Shown piece after piece: positions 54,360 through 64,000 of a DNA stretch of 64,000 nucleotides. The position numbers and the translations under genes are program-made. Source of the stretch: Paramecium octaurelia (lineage: Eukaryota; Ciliophora; Oligohymenophorea; Peniculida; Parameciidae); the NCBI GenBank assembly GCA_905182995.1, contig CAJJDP010000004.1, forward strand, positions 310,001 through 374,000. The letters run 5' to 3'. Numbering within the stretch: the first letter of the stretch is position 1; the number at the start of each line of letters is the position of its first letter. A model generated the notes under the pieces. That model was given only the letters and a program-made list of their open reading frames with translations. It was not told the DNA's origin and made no database searches.

Positions 54360-55019
54360 ATGTAAAAATTATATATTTTAGCACTCTTAGTGGTAATCGG
54401 AACAGCTCAAGAGAGTTTTCTTGAAAAATAAAAGCATATCAAATAATAGAAGGATTTATCAACTGAAATATATACAATTAAAAAATAAGGATTACCAACA
54501 TTTTTGGGTAGAAGCTCAGATGAATCAATCAAAGAGTAATTGTCATCACTTTTGAATTACGAAGAAGCATTATTATTAACACCATCTGAAGAGACCGATC
54601 ATACAATTAAATTCGTTGAATCAATGTATATTATTGATCAACCAAATCCTAATGCAGTAAGAGCAACAGAAAAACCTAATTATTCATTTGATGAACCAAA
54701 ACCATAAAAAAAGGTTTACAACAATGAAAAAGTAACATCATTTAAAGAGGGTTGTATTTATGTTTTTAGCGAATGCAATTTTAAGGGAGAACATGCTAAA
54801 TCATGCCCAGGAGATAATGTCACATTTTTTGGATTACCATTTGAAGTTTTATCCATTCATGTACCAGAAGGAGGATCATTGAGTCTTATATAAGAAAATG
54901 GAACCACTGCCTACACAGTTTCCAATAAATGTATGAGAAGCAGACCAATTGAATTCCTATTTGTCGAAGGAGCAATCAAATAATCATTTGGAAATGGTGA
55001 AACATTCATTGACTAATGA
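54360..55019 (+). CDS. Secreted beta/gamma-crystallin-like protein, short form
   Basis: An intronless frame of 219 residues. A signal peptide (MQKLYILALLVVIGTAQ) is followed by a polar acidic region to about residue 130. A C-terminal cysteine-containing domain has the Greek-key motif CIYVFSECNFKGEHAKSC (F-x4-F-x-G) and the VLSIHVPEGGSLSL strand pair. The second Greek key (LIQENGTTAYTV) has lost the Y-x4-F-x-G signature, so the domain may be a half or degenerate crystallin fold. It resembles the C-terminus of the minus-strand gene at 51899-52877 and lies in the opposite direction 1.5 kb away, so the two are likely old duplicates. A granule-content role, as in Tetrahymena mucocyst crystallin-domain proteins, is inferred. 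Confidence 0.85.
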
Positions 55020-55468
55020 AAATCAATATATTCATAAGAAATATGATTTTATTCTTGAAAAAACAATTTAATCTTTTTGCACTACTTCTTGTTTTTTTTG
55101 TAAAACTTTTTAGGCGTAAATTTTAACTATTCTTTAAGTTGTTAACAAAAGATGTCTTCAAGCCTAAATTAATTTGTCAATTAACTCTAGTGTCTAAGTT
55201 CTCGATTATAAAATAATTTCTAACTCTATGAGTTCTCTATTTGGAAATCTAGTTTATATAAGCTTAGTGTTTTTGCCAAACAAATTTATGTCAGAACTAT
55301 TACAAAAATCTGTCGAGAAACTAAAGCATATAGTGCTACCAAAAGCATTTATGTCATAAGAACGATTGAATCGGTAGAGAAGACCGATTAAATTTTAAAG
55401 AAATTATATTTTATTAATATTCTATTATACTTCATAAGAAGTATTAAAATGTGTTCTATCTAAATACT
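55020..55468. other. Intergenic with hairpins, unexplained
   Basis: 449 bp between two convergent genes. It has a 7-bp perfect hairpin (AATCGGT 55369-55375, ACCGATT 55383-55389) and similar words (ATTTATGTCA followed by GAAC) at about 55285 and 55350. A minus-strand frame is open across much of it but runs on antisense to the crystallin-like gene. No known RNA family is recognised. Confidence 0.4.
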
Positions 55469-55481
55469 TCATAAGAAGTAT
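55427..55481. repeat. Duplicated palindrome ATACTTCATAAGAAGTAT
   Basis: The 18-bp element ATACTTCATAAGAAGTAT occurs at 55427-55444 and 55464-55481. Each copy has 7-bp perfect arms and an ATAA loop. The second overlaps the stop codon of the phosphatase gene on the minus strand. Two identical palindromes just at the 3' end suggest a transcript-end or processing element, or a duplicated short insertion. Confidence 0.75.
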
Positions 55482-56486
55482 GGTAAAACACTCTTTGGAT
55501 TGACGCTCTTGGCACTCTCAGGAACTTCTTTGAATGTCTTCCAAGTTTATGTCAAGTTTTCATCCAAACACAAAATTGAGGCTATGTTGCCACATCTGTA
55601 ACAATAATTTGGTGCTGACCACACTGTTACTAAGTTTTAGTCCTAAGAATATATAATATATCATACTGGGAACCAATACTTATATCCTTCCATTACTAAT
55701 TAATGTGCTCTACAAATCAAAGTGAGATCATTAAGTCGGCAAAACTCTTTTGTCACTTTGGCTCCGAAGAGGTAACCAGCTCCTCTGGAATTAACTGCCC
55801 AATATTCTACTTCCTCGGGGTCAGACCACATCAGATCGCAAAAGGGTCCCTCATGAGGAATTTCAATCTATAATGGGAGAAATTATAATAATTTAAAAAT
55901 ACTTTTCTATCGATTGTTCTTATCTAATCGATTGTTCTCATGTCTGGGGATAAACCACCATGGACACATAATATCTATCCTTCTATTAGAGCACCTAATG
56001 GCAGGCAGTCAAAAACCTCCATAAATAATCTCCATGGACTGCTGTTTCCATACTTACGTAGTAATTCTTCATAAAAACCGTACACTTGAGTGCATTAACG
56101 GGATTCATGATTTCCTCTGAGTAACATAATGTTTCCAGGATATTTTACTGAAAATAATAAAAAAGATTACCTTTTAAACATAATAGGTATTCCATTGTTT
56201 CAACTGAATTATAGCCTCTATCAACAAAATCTCCAATAAAGATATAGTTTGATGAAGGAATGTCTCCTCCTTCTTTCATTAATGCTTGTAAATCGTAGAA
56301 TTGTCCTAAATATTTAAAACATTCATTACCATGTATGTCCCCACAAACATTAACTGGAGCTCGAACTGGTTAAACGTTTGATTCTTCAAGAAAGATTTCC
56401 TTAGCTCTGTCACAAATCAACTTAAGATCCCTTTCTGGTAAACAACCTCCACTCAAAAGTGTTGCAATATGCCTATCAATATCCAT
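55469..56486 (-). CDS. PPP-family Ser/Thr phosphatase catalytic subunit, PP4/PP6-like
   Basis: Five exons around introns 56306-56329 (24 nt), 56148-56170 (23, CAG), 55868-55902 (35) and 55643-55666 (24) encode 303 residues, the usual catalytic-subunit size. All metal-site signatures are present: [29 protein letters not shown] and, near the end, [11 protein letters not shown]. The stretch [15 protein letters not shown] and RGAGYLFG are typical of the PP2A/PP4/PP6 branch, and the C-terminus is PYFL, the ending seen in PP6-type enzymes. It dephosphorylates Ser/Thr residues; regulatory partners cannot be told from this window. The first intron splits the codon for the glycine of GDIHG. Start taken as [11 protein letters not shown], comparable to the short PP4/PP6 N-terminus. 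Confidence 0.93.
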
Positions 56487-56787
56487 ATTTTTCCAAAATT
56501 TATAATTAAAATAATCCTTCACATACTTCTTCTTAATTAGTTAAATAATTAAAATTAAAGATTAGAAATCCTATCAAATCTTATATAATTTTTTATAACA
56601 AAGTTTTGCGATTCTCCCTAATATTATATTAACTTTATAAATAATTTTTTCTTTTTTCCATACTTTTCAAATATTTTGCTTGAGCTTTATCAAATAATTA
56701 AAGATAAGACATTACGCTTATTAAACAATTAAATGATAAATAATAATCTTTCGTATTTATTAATTTATATTTATTTCTTTAAAGAAA
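56487..56787. other. Intergenic, divergent upstream regions
   Basis: 301 bp between the phosphatase gene and the first GTPase gene. The right part (56708 onward) is repeated after the N at 58118. No regulatory motif is recognised. Confidence 0.5.
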
Positions 56788-57532
56788 ATGGAAGAGAACA
56801 GGGATCTTAAAATATTAGTAGTAGGAAATTCTAGTGTTGGTAAAACAAGCTTGATTGTTAAATATAAAACTAATCAATTCTCCCCATAAACCAGTGGAAC
56901 TATGGGAGTAGATATGTCGATTGATAAGAATGTGAAAATTAATAATAACTTATATGATGTTGCTATTTGGGACACAGCTGGTCAAGAGAGATTCTAATCA
57001 ATAGTGAAAATTTCATCCTAAGTACTTTTAGTTCATTTAATCATAGAATGCACATGCTTCTTTAATATGCTTTGATTTGAGTGATCCTTTGTCATTAGAT
57101 AGCGTTGCATCTTGGATTTAATTCTTGAAATCTGAAGGACCTTAAAATCTGCAAATAATAATAGTGGGTACTAAAAAAGATCTACAGGTTTAATATACAT
57201 AAGATTAATTAAAATAAATTTCTACAGCTTGGAAAGCAAATTTTCAAGACGAATTTCCTATTCATTTAACATCCTCAAAAACAGGAGAAGGAATTTAAGA
57301 TGCTTTTAGATAGGCTTTTGAATTGGGAGCCAAAGCTAAGTACGATTTAAATGTCTAATAATAATAATAATAAAGCAATAATAAGAGTTTTAAAATAAGT
57401 ACCTCTTAGTTAGTTAGAAGTTAACAGCCTTCAAATCAAAAAACAGAGGCAATAATTTCTAATACAACCACTCTAAGAGAAAGTTAAATGAATTTTAATG
57501 ACAATAAAGCTACTCAGCAAGGTTGCTGCTGA
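56788..57532 (+). CDS. Rab-like small GTPase, C-terminal CC (first copy)
   Basis: Two exons around a 25-nt GTA...TAG intron (57022-57046) encode 239 residues. G1 is VGNSSVGKTSL, G3 WDTAGQE, G4 GTKKD (T in place of the usual N of NKxD, as in Rho/Rac proteins) and G5 TSSKTGEG. The tail is longer than usual, with a poly-Gln/Asn stretch, and ends GCC, a double-cysteine geranylgeranylation signal. It acts as a GTP switch on membranes in vesicle traffic. Which Rab subgroup it belongs to cannot be settled by eye. The same gene is repeated at 58199-58943. Confidence 0.9.
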
Positions 57533-57555
57533 ATTTATTTATATTATAATTAATA

Positions 57556-58117
57556 ATGAATGAAACACTCAAATTAGTTCTAGTGGGGTAGTTAGGAGCA
57601 GGGAAAACTAGTCTCTTACAGTCTCATAGATAATAAGAGTTCCGAGCTCACAATGCGCCCACGGTGGCTGTAGACTTTGCTGGAGTTAAAAATGTAGAAG
57701 TGAATGGGAGGCTTTATGATATTTCTATCTGGGACACAGCAGGTTAAGAGAAATTTAGATCAATAACGAGGATGTCTTTATAAGTATGAAAATGACAAAA
57801 ATAATAGAATGCCGATGTTGCAATCCTTTGTTTCGATTTGAGTGACCCTGATTCATATAGACATCTATAAGGGTGGATCGACTTTTTATAGGTGAATTGT
57901 GTTTCTGAAATGGGAATTATAATTGTGGGAACAAAAATGGATTTACCAACTTTTTATAATAAGGAAGATCTATAAAAATTTCTCTAAACTTTGAATTCAT
58001 AATAATAGTAGTTAAAATTATTTCTTACTTCTGCCAAGACTCGAGAGGGGATTGATGAAACCTTCTAATACGCTTATGAATAGGGGGCTAAAATAAAAAT
58101 GAAAGCCTCGCAAATGG
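57556..58117 (+). CDS. Second Rab-like GTPase, truncated at the N join (first copy)
   Basis: Same gene as 58967-59617 but cut by the N at 58118, so its last 33 codons are missing here. Contains an intron at 57784-57807. Start ATG 57556 lies 23 bp after the stop of the preceding GTPase gene. The truncation is attributed to the contig join, not to a real mutation. Confidence 0.85.
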
Positions 58118-58198
58118 NGACATTACGCTTATTAAACAATTAAATGATAAATAATAATCTTTCGTATTTATTAATTTATATTTATTTCTTTAAAGAAA

Positions 58199-58943
58199 AT
58201 GGAAGAGAACAGGGATCTTAAAATATTAGTAGTAGGAAATTCTAGTGTTGGTAAAACAAGCTTGATTGTTAAATATAAAACTAATCAATTCTCCCCATAA
58301 ACCAGTGGAACTATGGGAGTAGATATGTCGATTGATAAGAATGTGAAAATTAATAATAACTTATATGATGTTGCTATTTGGGACACAGCTGGTCAAGAGA
58401 GATTCTAATCAATAGTGAAAATTTCATCCTAAGTACTTTTAGTTCATTTAATCATAGAATGCACATGCTTCTTTAATATGCTTTGATTTGAGTGATCCTT
58501 TGTCATTAGATAGCGTTGCATCTTGGATTTAATTCTTGAAATCTGAAGGACCTTAAAATCTGCAAATAATAATAGTGGGTACTAAAAAAGATCTACAGGT
58601 TTAATATACATAAGATTAATTAAAATAAATTTCTACAGCTTGGAAAGCAAATTTTCAAGACGAATTTCCTATTCATTTAACATCCTCAAAAACAGGAGAA
58701 GGAATTTAAGATGCTTTTAGATAGGCTTTTGAATTGGGAGCCAAAGCTAAGTACGATTTAAATGTCTAATAATAATAATAATAAAGCAATAATAAGAGTT
58801 TTAAAATAAGTACCTCTTAGTTAGTTAGAAGTTAACAGCCTTCAAATCAAAAAACAGAGGCAATAATTTCTAATACAACCACTCTAAGAGAAAGTTAAAT
58901 GAATTTTAATGACAATAAAGCTACTCAGCAAGGTTGCTGCTGA
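58199..58943 (+). CDS. Rab-like small GTPase, C-terminal CC (second, probably artefactual copy)
   Basis: Exact repeat of 56788-57532 at an offset of 1411 bp, intron at 58433-58457, with the same 239-residue product. It is listed so that both positions are annotated. Only one genomic copy is likely to exist. Confidence 0.85.
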
Positions 58944-58966
58944 ATTTATTTATATTATAATTAATA

Positions 58967-59617
58967 ATGAATGAAACACTCAAATTAGTTCTAGTGGGGT
59001 AGTTAGGAGCAGGGAAAACTAGTCTCTTACAGTCTCATAGATAATAAGAGTTCCGAGCTCACAATGCGCCCACGGTGGCTGTAGACTTTGCTGGAGTTAA
59101 AAATGTAGAAGTGAATGGGAGGCTTTATGATATTTCTATCTGGGACACAGCAGGTTAAGAGAAATTTAGATCAATAACGAGGATGTCTTTATAAGTATGA
59201 AAATGACAAAAATAATAGAATGCCGATGTTGCAATCCTTTGTTTCGATTTGAGTGACCCTGATTCATATAGACATCTATAAGGGTGGATCGACTTTTTAT
59301 AGGTGAATTGTGTTTCTGAAATGGGAATTATAATTGTGGGAACAAAAATGGATTTACCAACTTTTTATAATAAGGAAGATCTATAAAAATTTCTCTAAAC
59401 TTTGAATTCATAATAATAGTAGTTAAAATTATTTCTTACTTCTGCCAAGACTCGAGAGGGGATTGATGAAACCTTCTAATACGCTTATGAATAGGGGGCT
59501 AAAATAAAAATGAAAGCCTCGCAAATGGAGAAATCAATTTTACTTGTTCCTCCTGAATCAACTAAGAAGCGTAAATCATCTAATAGAAAATATTTTGAGG
59601 GTTGTTATTGTTGTTGA
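58967..59617 (+). CDS. Second Rab-like GTPase, complete, C-terminal CYCC
   Basis: Two exons around a 24-nt intron (59195-59218) encode 208 residues. G1 is VGQLGAGKTSL, G3 WDTAGQEKF, G4 GTKMD and G5 TSAKTREG. The intron lies at the same place after switch II as in the neighbouring GTPase, and both share TKxD in G4, so the two genes are probably old tandem duplicates. The C-terminus ends GCYCC, a prenylation signal. The switch I area reads APTVAVDFAGV. A membrane-traffic GTPase is likely; subgroup unresolved. Confidence 0.9.
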
Positions 59618-59773
59618 TGTTGAGGGCAGTGATTCAATATATTTATTAGCGAAAAGGAAATTGGTTTCAGATTTGATATTTCCTTTTATATAAAAAAACA
59701 CATACCGTTTCTTCTGGGTTCTCATATAATTATAATGATTTAAGTCGTATTTTGTATTTATTAATTATTTTAA

Positions 59774-61334
59774 ATGACTGATCGAAAAGCTTGGAATTAA
59801 AAAGTAACAGCAAATAAAATTAAATCTCTAGGAAGATGCAGCTATATTATAACTAGTAAAGCAGTACGGAATCAAGAAGTGGACTATAGTAGCCGAGAAG
59901 ATGAAAGAAATCTATGGTTTATTTGGCCGTTCCGGAAAACAATGTAGAGAACGCTACCATAATCACCTTGACCCTACTATCAACAAAGACCCATGGAGTG
60001 AAAATGAAGAGAGGGTCATATTCATAGCCCACAAGGAGCATGGTAACAAATGGGTACAATATTTAAAATATTTGTAGGCTGAAATTGCGAAACTGTTACC
60101 AGGAAGAACTGATAATGCAATTAAAAATCATTTTTATTCAACCTTAAGAAGAAGCCTAAGAAGAATCAATAAACTAATCGGAGACAAGAACAGTAAATCA
60201 TATAAAACTATATATAGTAAAGAAAAGGGTACTCAACAGATAAAAGATATAAAACCTGGAGTATTATCAAAGATATTCATTCTGGCAGAGAAGAGTCCAT
60301 CGGAATTGAAGGATGACCATATGAAAAAGCTCTGTTAAGCTTGTAAAGGACTCCAAGACTCCATCTTAGAATTTGCTTAATCTAAACAAAAATCTTAAAT
60401 CAATTAATTTAACGAGGATAAGTTCAAATAATTGATTGATAAAATTATGGACTTCAAGTATATTATTTTTTAAATGGTAGTGCTCTTTACACTAAACAAA
60501 GAGAGAGTAGATTGAAATTAAAAAAGAAGAATCACAAAAAGAGAAAGAGTAGAATCGATGATGATGATGACGATGATGATTATACAAGTGATTATAAATA
60601 CGAAGAAATAAATCATAAGTTTCCTTTAAAGAGATCTTCCAGACTAAATGCTAAAAAGAAAGTGGTATAAACAATATATTATCTAATAGCATATTGACAA
60701 AGAAGACTATATTGATATATGCATAAGAACCAAAAAAGGACCACTGTATACTATACTAAGAGATGAATTAGAAGTCTAACCAGTTGATTAAGAAGTAAAA
60801 TTACATTTAAATAGAATTAGGAACAATCTTCCGATTACCAATAATAATAATATGCTTATGACTACCAGGGTACCAACAGCCCCAATAATCATTAATTTAC
60901 TCCAGCTTTTCATGTTTAGACTCCTAGACAAATCTTATTTTAAAGACCTTCAAGCCAATATTAAGATGACGGCATTCATGGCGAGGAAGCTGCAATAAGT
61001 AAATCTAATTTTGTCCCTATTGTGTTAACTAAACAGTATACCTAGTACAAGGAGAAGACCCTTGAAAACCTAGCCTAATAACTACAATAAAAAATAAGTA
61101 AGGATATCAAATATGATTTTAGATGCAAATGCTGAAAAATACGTTTATAGTCATCAATAAGATTCTGATTTAGAAATCAATATTGGAGAAGCTTTCGAAA
61201 TCCCTAAGGACTATAAATCACCATCAAGTAAATTCGGAATCGGGGGTTATAGTCCAAGTGCATTTAGAAAGTATAGAAAAAATTAGGAGTCAGGACTAGT
61301 TAACTTCATGATAACACCACATCATTATAAATGA
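59774..61334 (+). CDS. R2R3-type Myb DNA-binding protein
   Basis: Seven exons; introns at 59804-59831, 60054-60077, 60458-60480, 60665-60689, 60795-60820 (or to 60814) and 61098-61122 leave a 469-residue frame. Two Myb repeats occupy residues about 8-105: WNQKEDAAILQLV...W...GRSGKQCRERYHNHLDP, then PWSENEERVIFIAHKEHGNKWAEIAKLLPGR and TDNAIKNHFYSTLRR. The second matches the classical R3 helix. Downstream are a basic stretch, an acidic run of D residues (about 60556-60581), a second basic patch (LKRSSRLNAKKK) and a Gln/Tyr-rich segment, as expected for a nuclear transcription factor or cdc5-like protein. The last two introns are required to avoid TGA. Target genes unknown. Confidence 0.9.
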
Positions 61335-61395
61335 AATGAATTACCATATTTTCAAAACATTATTAATTTCCTTTTATATAGAGTAATATACGATA

Positions 61396-63209
61396 ATGGA
61401 GGATTAGGACCAAATGTTGTTAAAGAGTTTGCAACTATAAGGAATATAGATATCAACGCAATCTCTCCCTCAAGTAAGACTTACTTTTATGGATAGTTAA
61501 CTTGTGACGACTTGATCAATATTTTCTTATAATTTTTTCAAATGAGTGGAACTTAGGCTTTTGAAATTAGCTCAATAAAATCAATCAAGAGTTCATTTAG
61601 AAAGGCAGGGAAGATTCAAGAGATGCTCTTTCCAATTGGTATTAGAATTGACATTCAATCCATTGTGAATCCTAATCCATAAGAATCAAGAAAGATTATT
61701 GTTAGTTTGCTTGCCAAATTGAGTTAATCGAATAAAAAAGAAACTGGGGCTAAGCATCTCACATTCGAAGAGAGATTATAAGAAGAGAAAGCTACTTATA
61801 GGACTAATTAAATATAGAATTTCTTTCAAGAATGGGTTAATCCCTCATTATGTTCTTTTCCAGAAATCGAGCAACGATTTCTTAGATTGCACGTGCTCAA
61901 TATTTTAAAGAAAGAGCCATTAATTAAACAAGTAGCCAATAAAGGAGTAAGAAAACATTTATATCCCTCAATTGTTAGAGTTATGGATCATCATTTATAA
62001 AAGAAGGAAGTGGATTAGCCACTCTAAGAGAGATTACAATTAATAAAGAAAATGAGGAGATCTGATGATCCTGAAAGTGTTCTAGGATAATTTAAAGGGT
62101 AATTCCAAGCTGAAGCTGAAAAGAATGATTGGGAAGATATTTAGAAAGGGAATAGATAACTAAAGAGAGCAATCAAATTATTAAAAGAAGAAGATAAGGA
62201 AGAGGAGTAAGCAAGAAAATAAAAAGAAGAGGAAAATCAAGGTTTGTTCAATTTAGAAATTCAATTTTAAGAAGAGGTAAAAGAGATATAATAGGAAATT
62301 TAAGACACTTAAGAAGCAAAATCGGAGATAAGTGCTTTGCTTGAAGATATTTAGACTAAATTGATAGAACAATAAAAGATCTATGATAAGTTATAAAAAA
62401 AGAGATAAAAATTGGAAGATGTAAATTAGAAATCGTAAGATACTTATTCACAATTATAATCTGATAATAAGGATAAGTAATAAGAATTAGAAAGTGCACA
62501 TTCTATTCTATAACAGATTGAGTCAAAAAAAGGGAATGATCCAGAAATTCAATAACTTGAATAAGAAATTGAGAACATCAGGATTGAATGGGAAAAAGAA
62601 AAAGTCTTATAATAAAATGAAGCTGATGATTTGGCTCAATAGGTTTAAGATAGAAAATTAAAACTGGAATAGATCTAAGATAAAATGAGGAGATTGTAAG
62701 AGGAGAATCAAATGATCAGAAACCAGGGAAGAGTCAATTTGGAATACAAAGAGAAATTATTAGTTGATCTTTAAAATTAACCCAAAGAAATTGCCAGAAA
62801 TCAATACATTAAAAAAATTGTGGATTTGAAGAGTCAATTAGAAAAACAAAAAGCTGAATATCTGAAATAAGCAAAAGAATTGTCTTAATTAGAAGATTCT
62901 TTATAATTTTAAGACAATATGATCAATAGGTATTGCATTGAGATTGAGAATCTAATTAATCAAGATCCTAAGAAATCAGAAACAGTGGTTAAATAGATTT
63001 AAAAATAATATTAAGATTATAAAATAGTCTATAAGCAATGTGCTGAATCTATGCGTAATATTGGAGAAAAGAGAATTTAAATTTATGATACAGAATTAAA
63101 AATGGAGGATATTTTACTTAAGGGATACAAAAAGAATGTAGAGAAACTCAGATAAGATTTAACAGATATTTAAGCAGAAAATAAAAATCTAGAAAAACAG
63201 AGAAGATGA
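61396..63209 (+). CDS. CCDC22: CCDC22 homologue (CCC complex subunit)
   Basis: Two exons around a 23-nt intron (61474-61496) give 596 residues. The start MEDQDQMLLKSLQLQG aligns with the conserved CCDC22 N-terminus, and the following region (about residues 27-110, LTCDDLINIFLQF, FPIGIRIDIQSIVNPNPQE, IIVSLLAKL) has the CH-like domain pattern. A Gln/Glu/Lys-rich coiled coil fills residues about 230-596. It includes the C-terminal signature region LQNQPKEIARNQYIKKIVDL and NMINRYCIEIENLINQD. CCDC22 binds COMMD proteins and CCDC93 in the CCC complex, which works with retriever on endosomes to recycle membrane proteins. Identification is by pattern memory, not alignment. The family's usual length is near 630 residues. 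Confidence 0.82.
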
Positions 63210-63253
63210 TTATTTATTAATGAATTTTAGAGCATTATTAAATTTAATATTAA

Positions 63254-63749
63254 ATGACTGAAAAATATTGGCAAAGATATAAAGAAACTCATGATAAGGA
63301 TCCTCTAAATACAAATGAATTATGGGTTAGAGTCAAGTAGGATTTAAAAAGAAGAGAAAAGCCAAAGCATCATCTTGAATTGTATTCCTATTGTAGAACT
63401 GAGAATCCTTACATTAAATAAATAAAGAGCTCTCCAAATATCACTATGGACACAGTGGCAGAATTAATTTGCAGATAATCAGCATGTGAATTGTAATATT
63501 GCATGAGTCTCCAAAAATTGGCAGTGGAAAATAGCCGATCTAAAATAGAGTAACAGTAAAATGCAATCAAATAGTTTATAGGGATGTCGAGATCAATACA
63601 AAACTATGACCACTTGCATTATGAATGAGAAGACTAGAATAAAATAAAAAGAAGAAGAATTAAGAAATCTTGTATTAGGGTTAGAATAACCAGAAATTAA
63701 ATAAGAGCCCTAAAAATAACATCTTCTTAAGGAAGAACCTGTTATGTGA
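63254..63749 (+). CDS. Twin CX9C protein, probably mitochondrial intermembrane space
   Basis: Two exons around a 25-nt GTA...TAG intron (63550-63574) encode 156 residues. After splicing two CX9C motifs appear: CRQSACELQYC (residues about 77-87) and CRDQYKTMTTC (about 107-117), about 20 residues apart in helical sequence. This is the CHCH-fold signature of small proteins imported and oxidised by Mia40/Erv1 in the intermembrane space, many of them assembly factors for respiratory complexes. The first motif has one extra cysteine inside. The N-terminal 70 residues and the Gln/Glu/Lys-rich tail are extra to the fold. The exact member (for example COX17/19/23, CMC) cannot be told. The intron is required to bring the second motif into frame. 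Confidence 0.8.
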
Positions 63750-64000
63750 TTATTAATTGTTAAATTTATTTAATACAATCAATTCTTTTAGAAAATAGTT
63801 TGTCCAATCTTTTGGTTATTAAAGAGTGTAATATCCTACTAAAAAGATCATTGCAAATCAGAAAATAAAGATAGTTTCTACAATAACATCTAAAATAACA
63901 AGATAAGCACACTTCAACACAAGATTTTAAGCATAGTTATAAATAAAAGTTATTAATCCGCAATTAAATTTTAATAGAGTTACTCAAAAATTCTTAAATA
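63750..64000 (+). other. Window edge, possible start of another gene
   Basis: From about 63800 to the end one plus-strand frame is open and has natural composition (VQYPTKKIIANQKIKIVSTI), but it has no in-frame ATG here. It may be an exon whose start lies upstream of an unseen intron, or chance. It cannot be resolved inside this window. Confidence 0.3.

Larger units (their letters stand above)
56708..59528 (+). repeat. Contig-join duplication of the two GTPase genes
   Basis: Block 56708-58117 recurs as 58119-59528 with a constant offset of 1411 bp across a single N at 58118. I found no differences in the portions compared. The left copy breaks off inside the second GTPase gene at the N. An artefact of overlapping contig ends is much more likely than an exact recent tandem duplication. 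Confidence 0.85.

Overview
The window looks like macronuclear DNA of a ciliate that uses the Paramecium-type code (TAA and TAG read as glutamine, TGA the only stop). Long reading frames become continuous only under that code. They are interrupted by very short introns of 22-35 nt that start GTA (rarely GTT) and usually end TAG. The DNA is very AT-rich and genes are close together. I assign it to Paramecium or a close relative; the species cannot be told from the sequence. Four single N bases (10460, 12005, 43771, 58118) mark joins between contigs.

Layout. 1-826: 3' end of a WD40 protein (AAMP/Sqt1-like). 992-1676 (-): coiled-coil protein. 3120-17168, 19835-30793 and 36441-48684 (+): three giant paralogous type I membrane proteins. 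Each has a signal peptide, a LamG/concanavalin-like N-terminal region, a long furin-like cysteine-rich array, a REJ-like region, an EGF-like module, a GPS-like motif and about five membrane segments. Between them lie a coiled-coil gene (18272-19205, -), a small unknown gene (31808-32339, +), a protein disulfide isomerase (32766-34135, -) and, with start codons only 11 bp away and divergent, a TMEM208-like ER membrane protein (34147-34619, +). An apparently decayed gene follows at 34667-35490.

The last 15 kb holds ordinary compact genes: an Asn/Gln-rich protein (49641-51038, -); two secreted proteins with beta/gamma-crystallin-like Greek-key motifs (51899-52877, - and 54360-55019, +) flanking a coiled-coil gene (52916-53940, -); a PP4/PP6-type phosphatase (55469-56486, -); two small GTPases in tandem (56788 onward, +) that appear twice because of a contig join; an R2R3-type Myb protein (59774-61334, +); a CCDC22 homologue (61396-63209, +); and a twin CX9C protein (63254-63749, +).

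Assembly. Giant genes 1 and 3 carry exact extra copies of a ~1.3-1.57 kb block at the N joins, and the GTPase pair is duplicated the same way. Taking out the extra copies gives gene spans of 10,934 and 10,925 bp, against 10,959 bp for the ungapped paralogue. After splicing, all three are open frames of about 3,595 codons. The duplications are therefore most likely scaffolding artefacts.

Most interesting biology: the giant receptor-like family with recent A/C homogenisation; the paired beta/gamma-crystallin secretory proteins, which resemble ciliate dense-core granule content; the ER gene pair sharing an 11-bp divergent start region; and a recurrent use of AAG rather than TAG at intron 3' ends.
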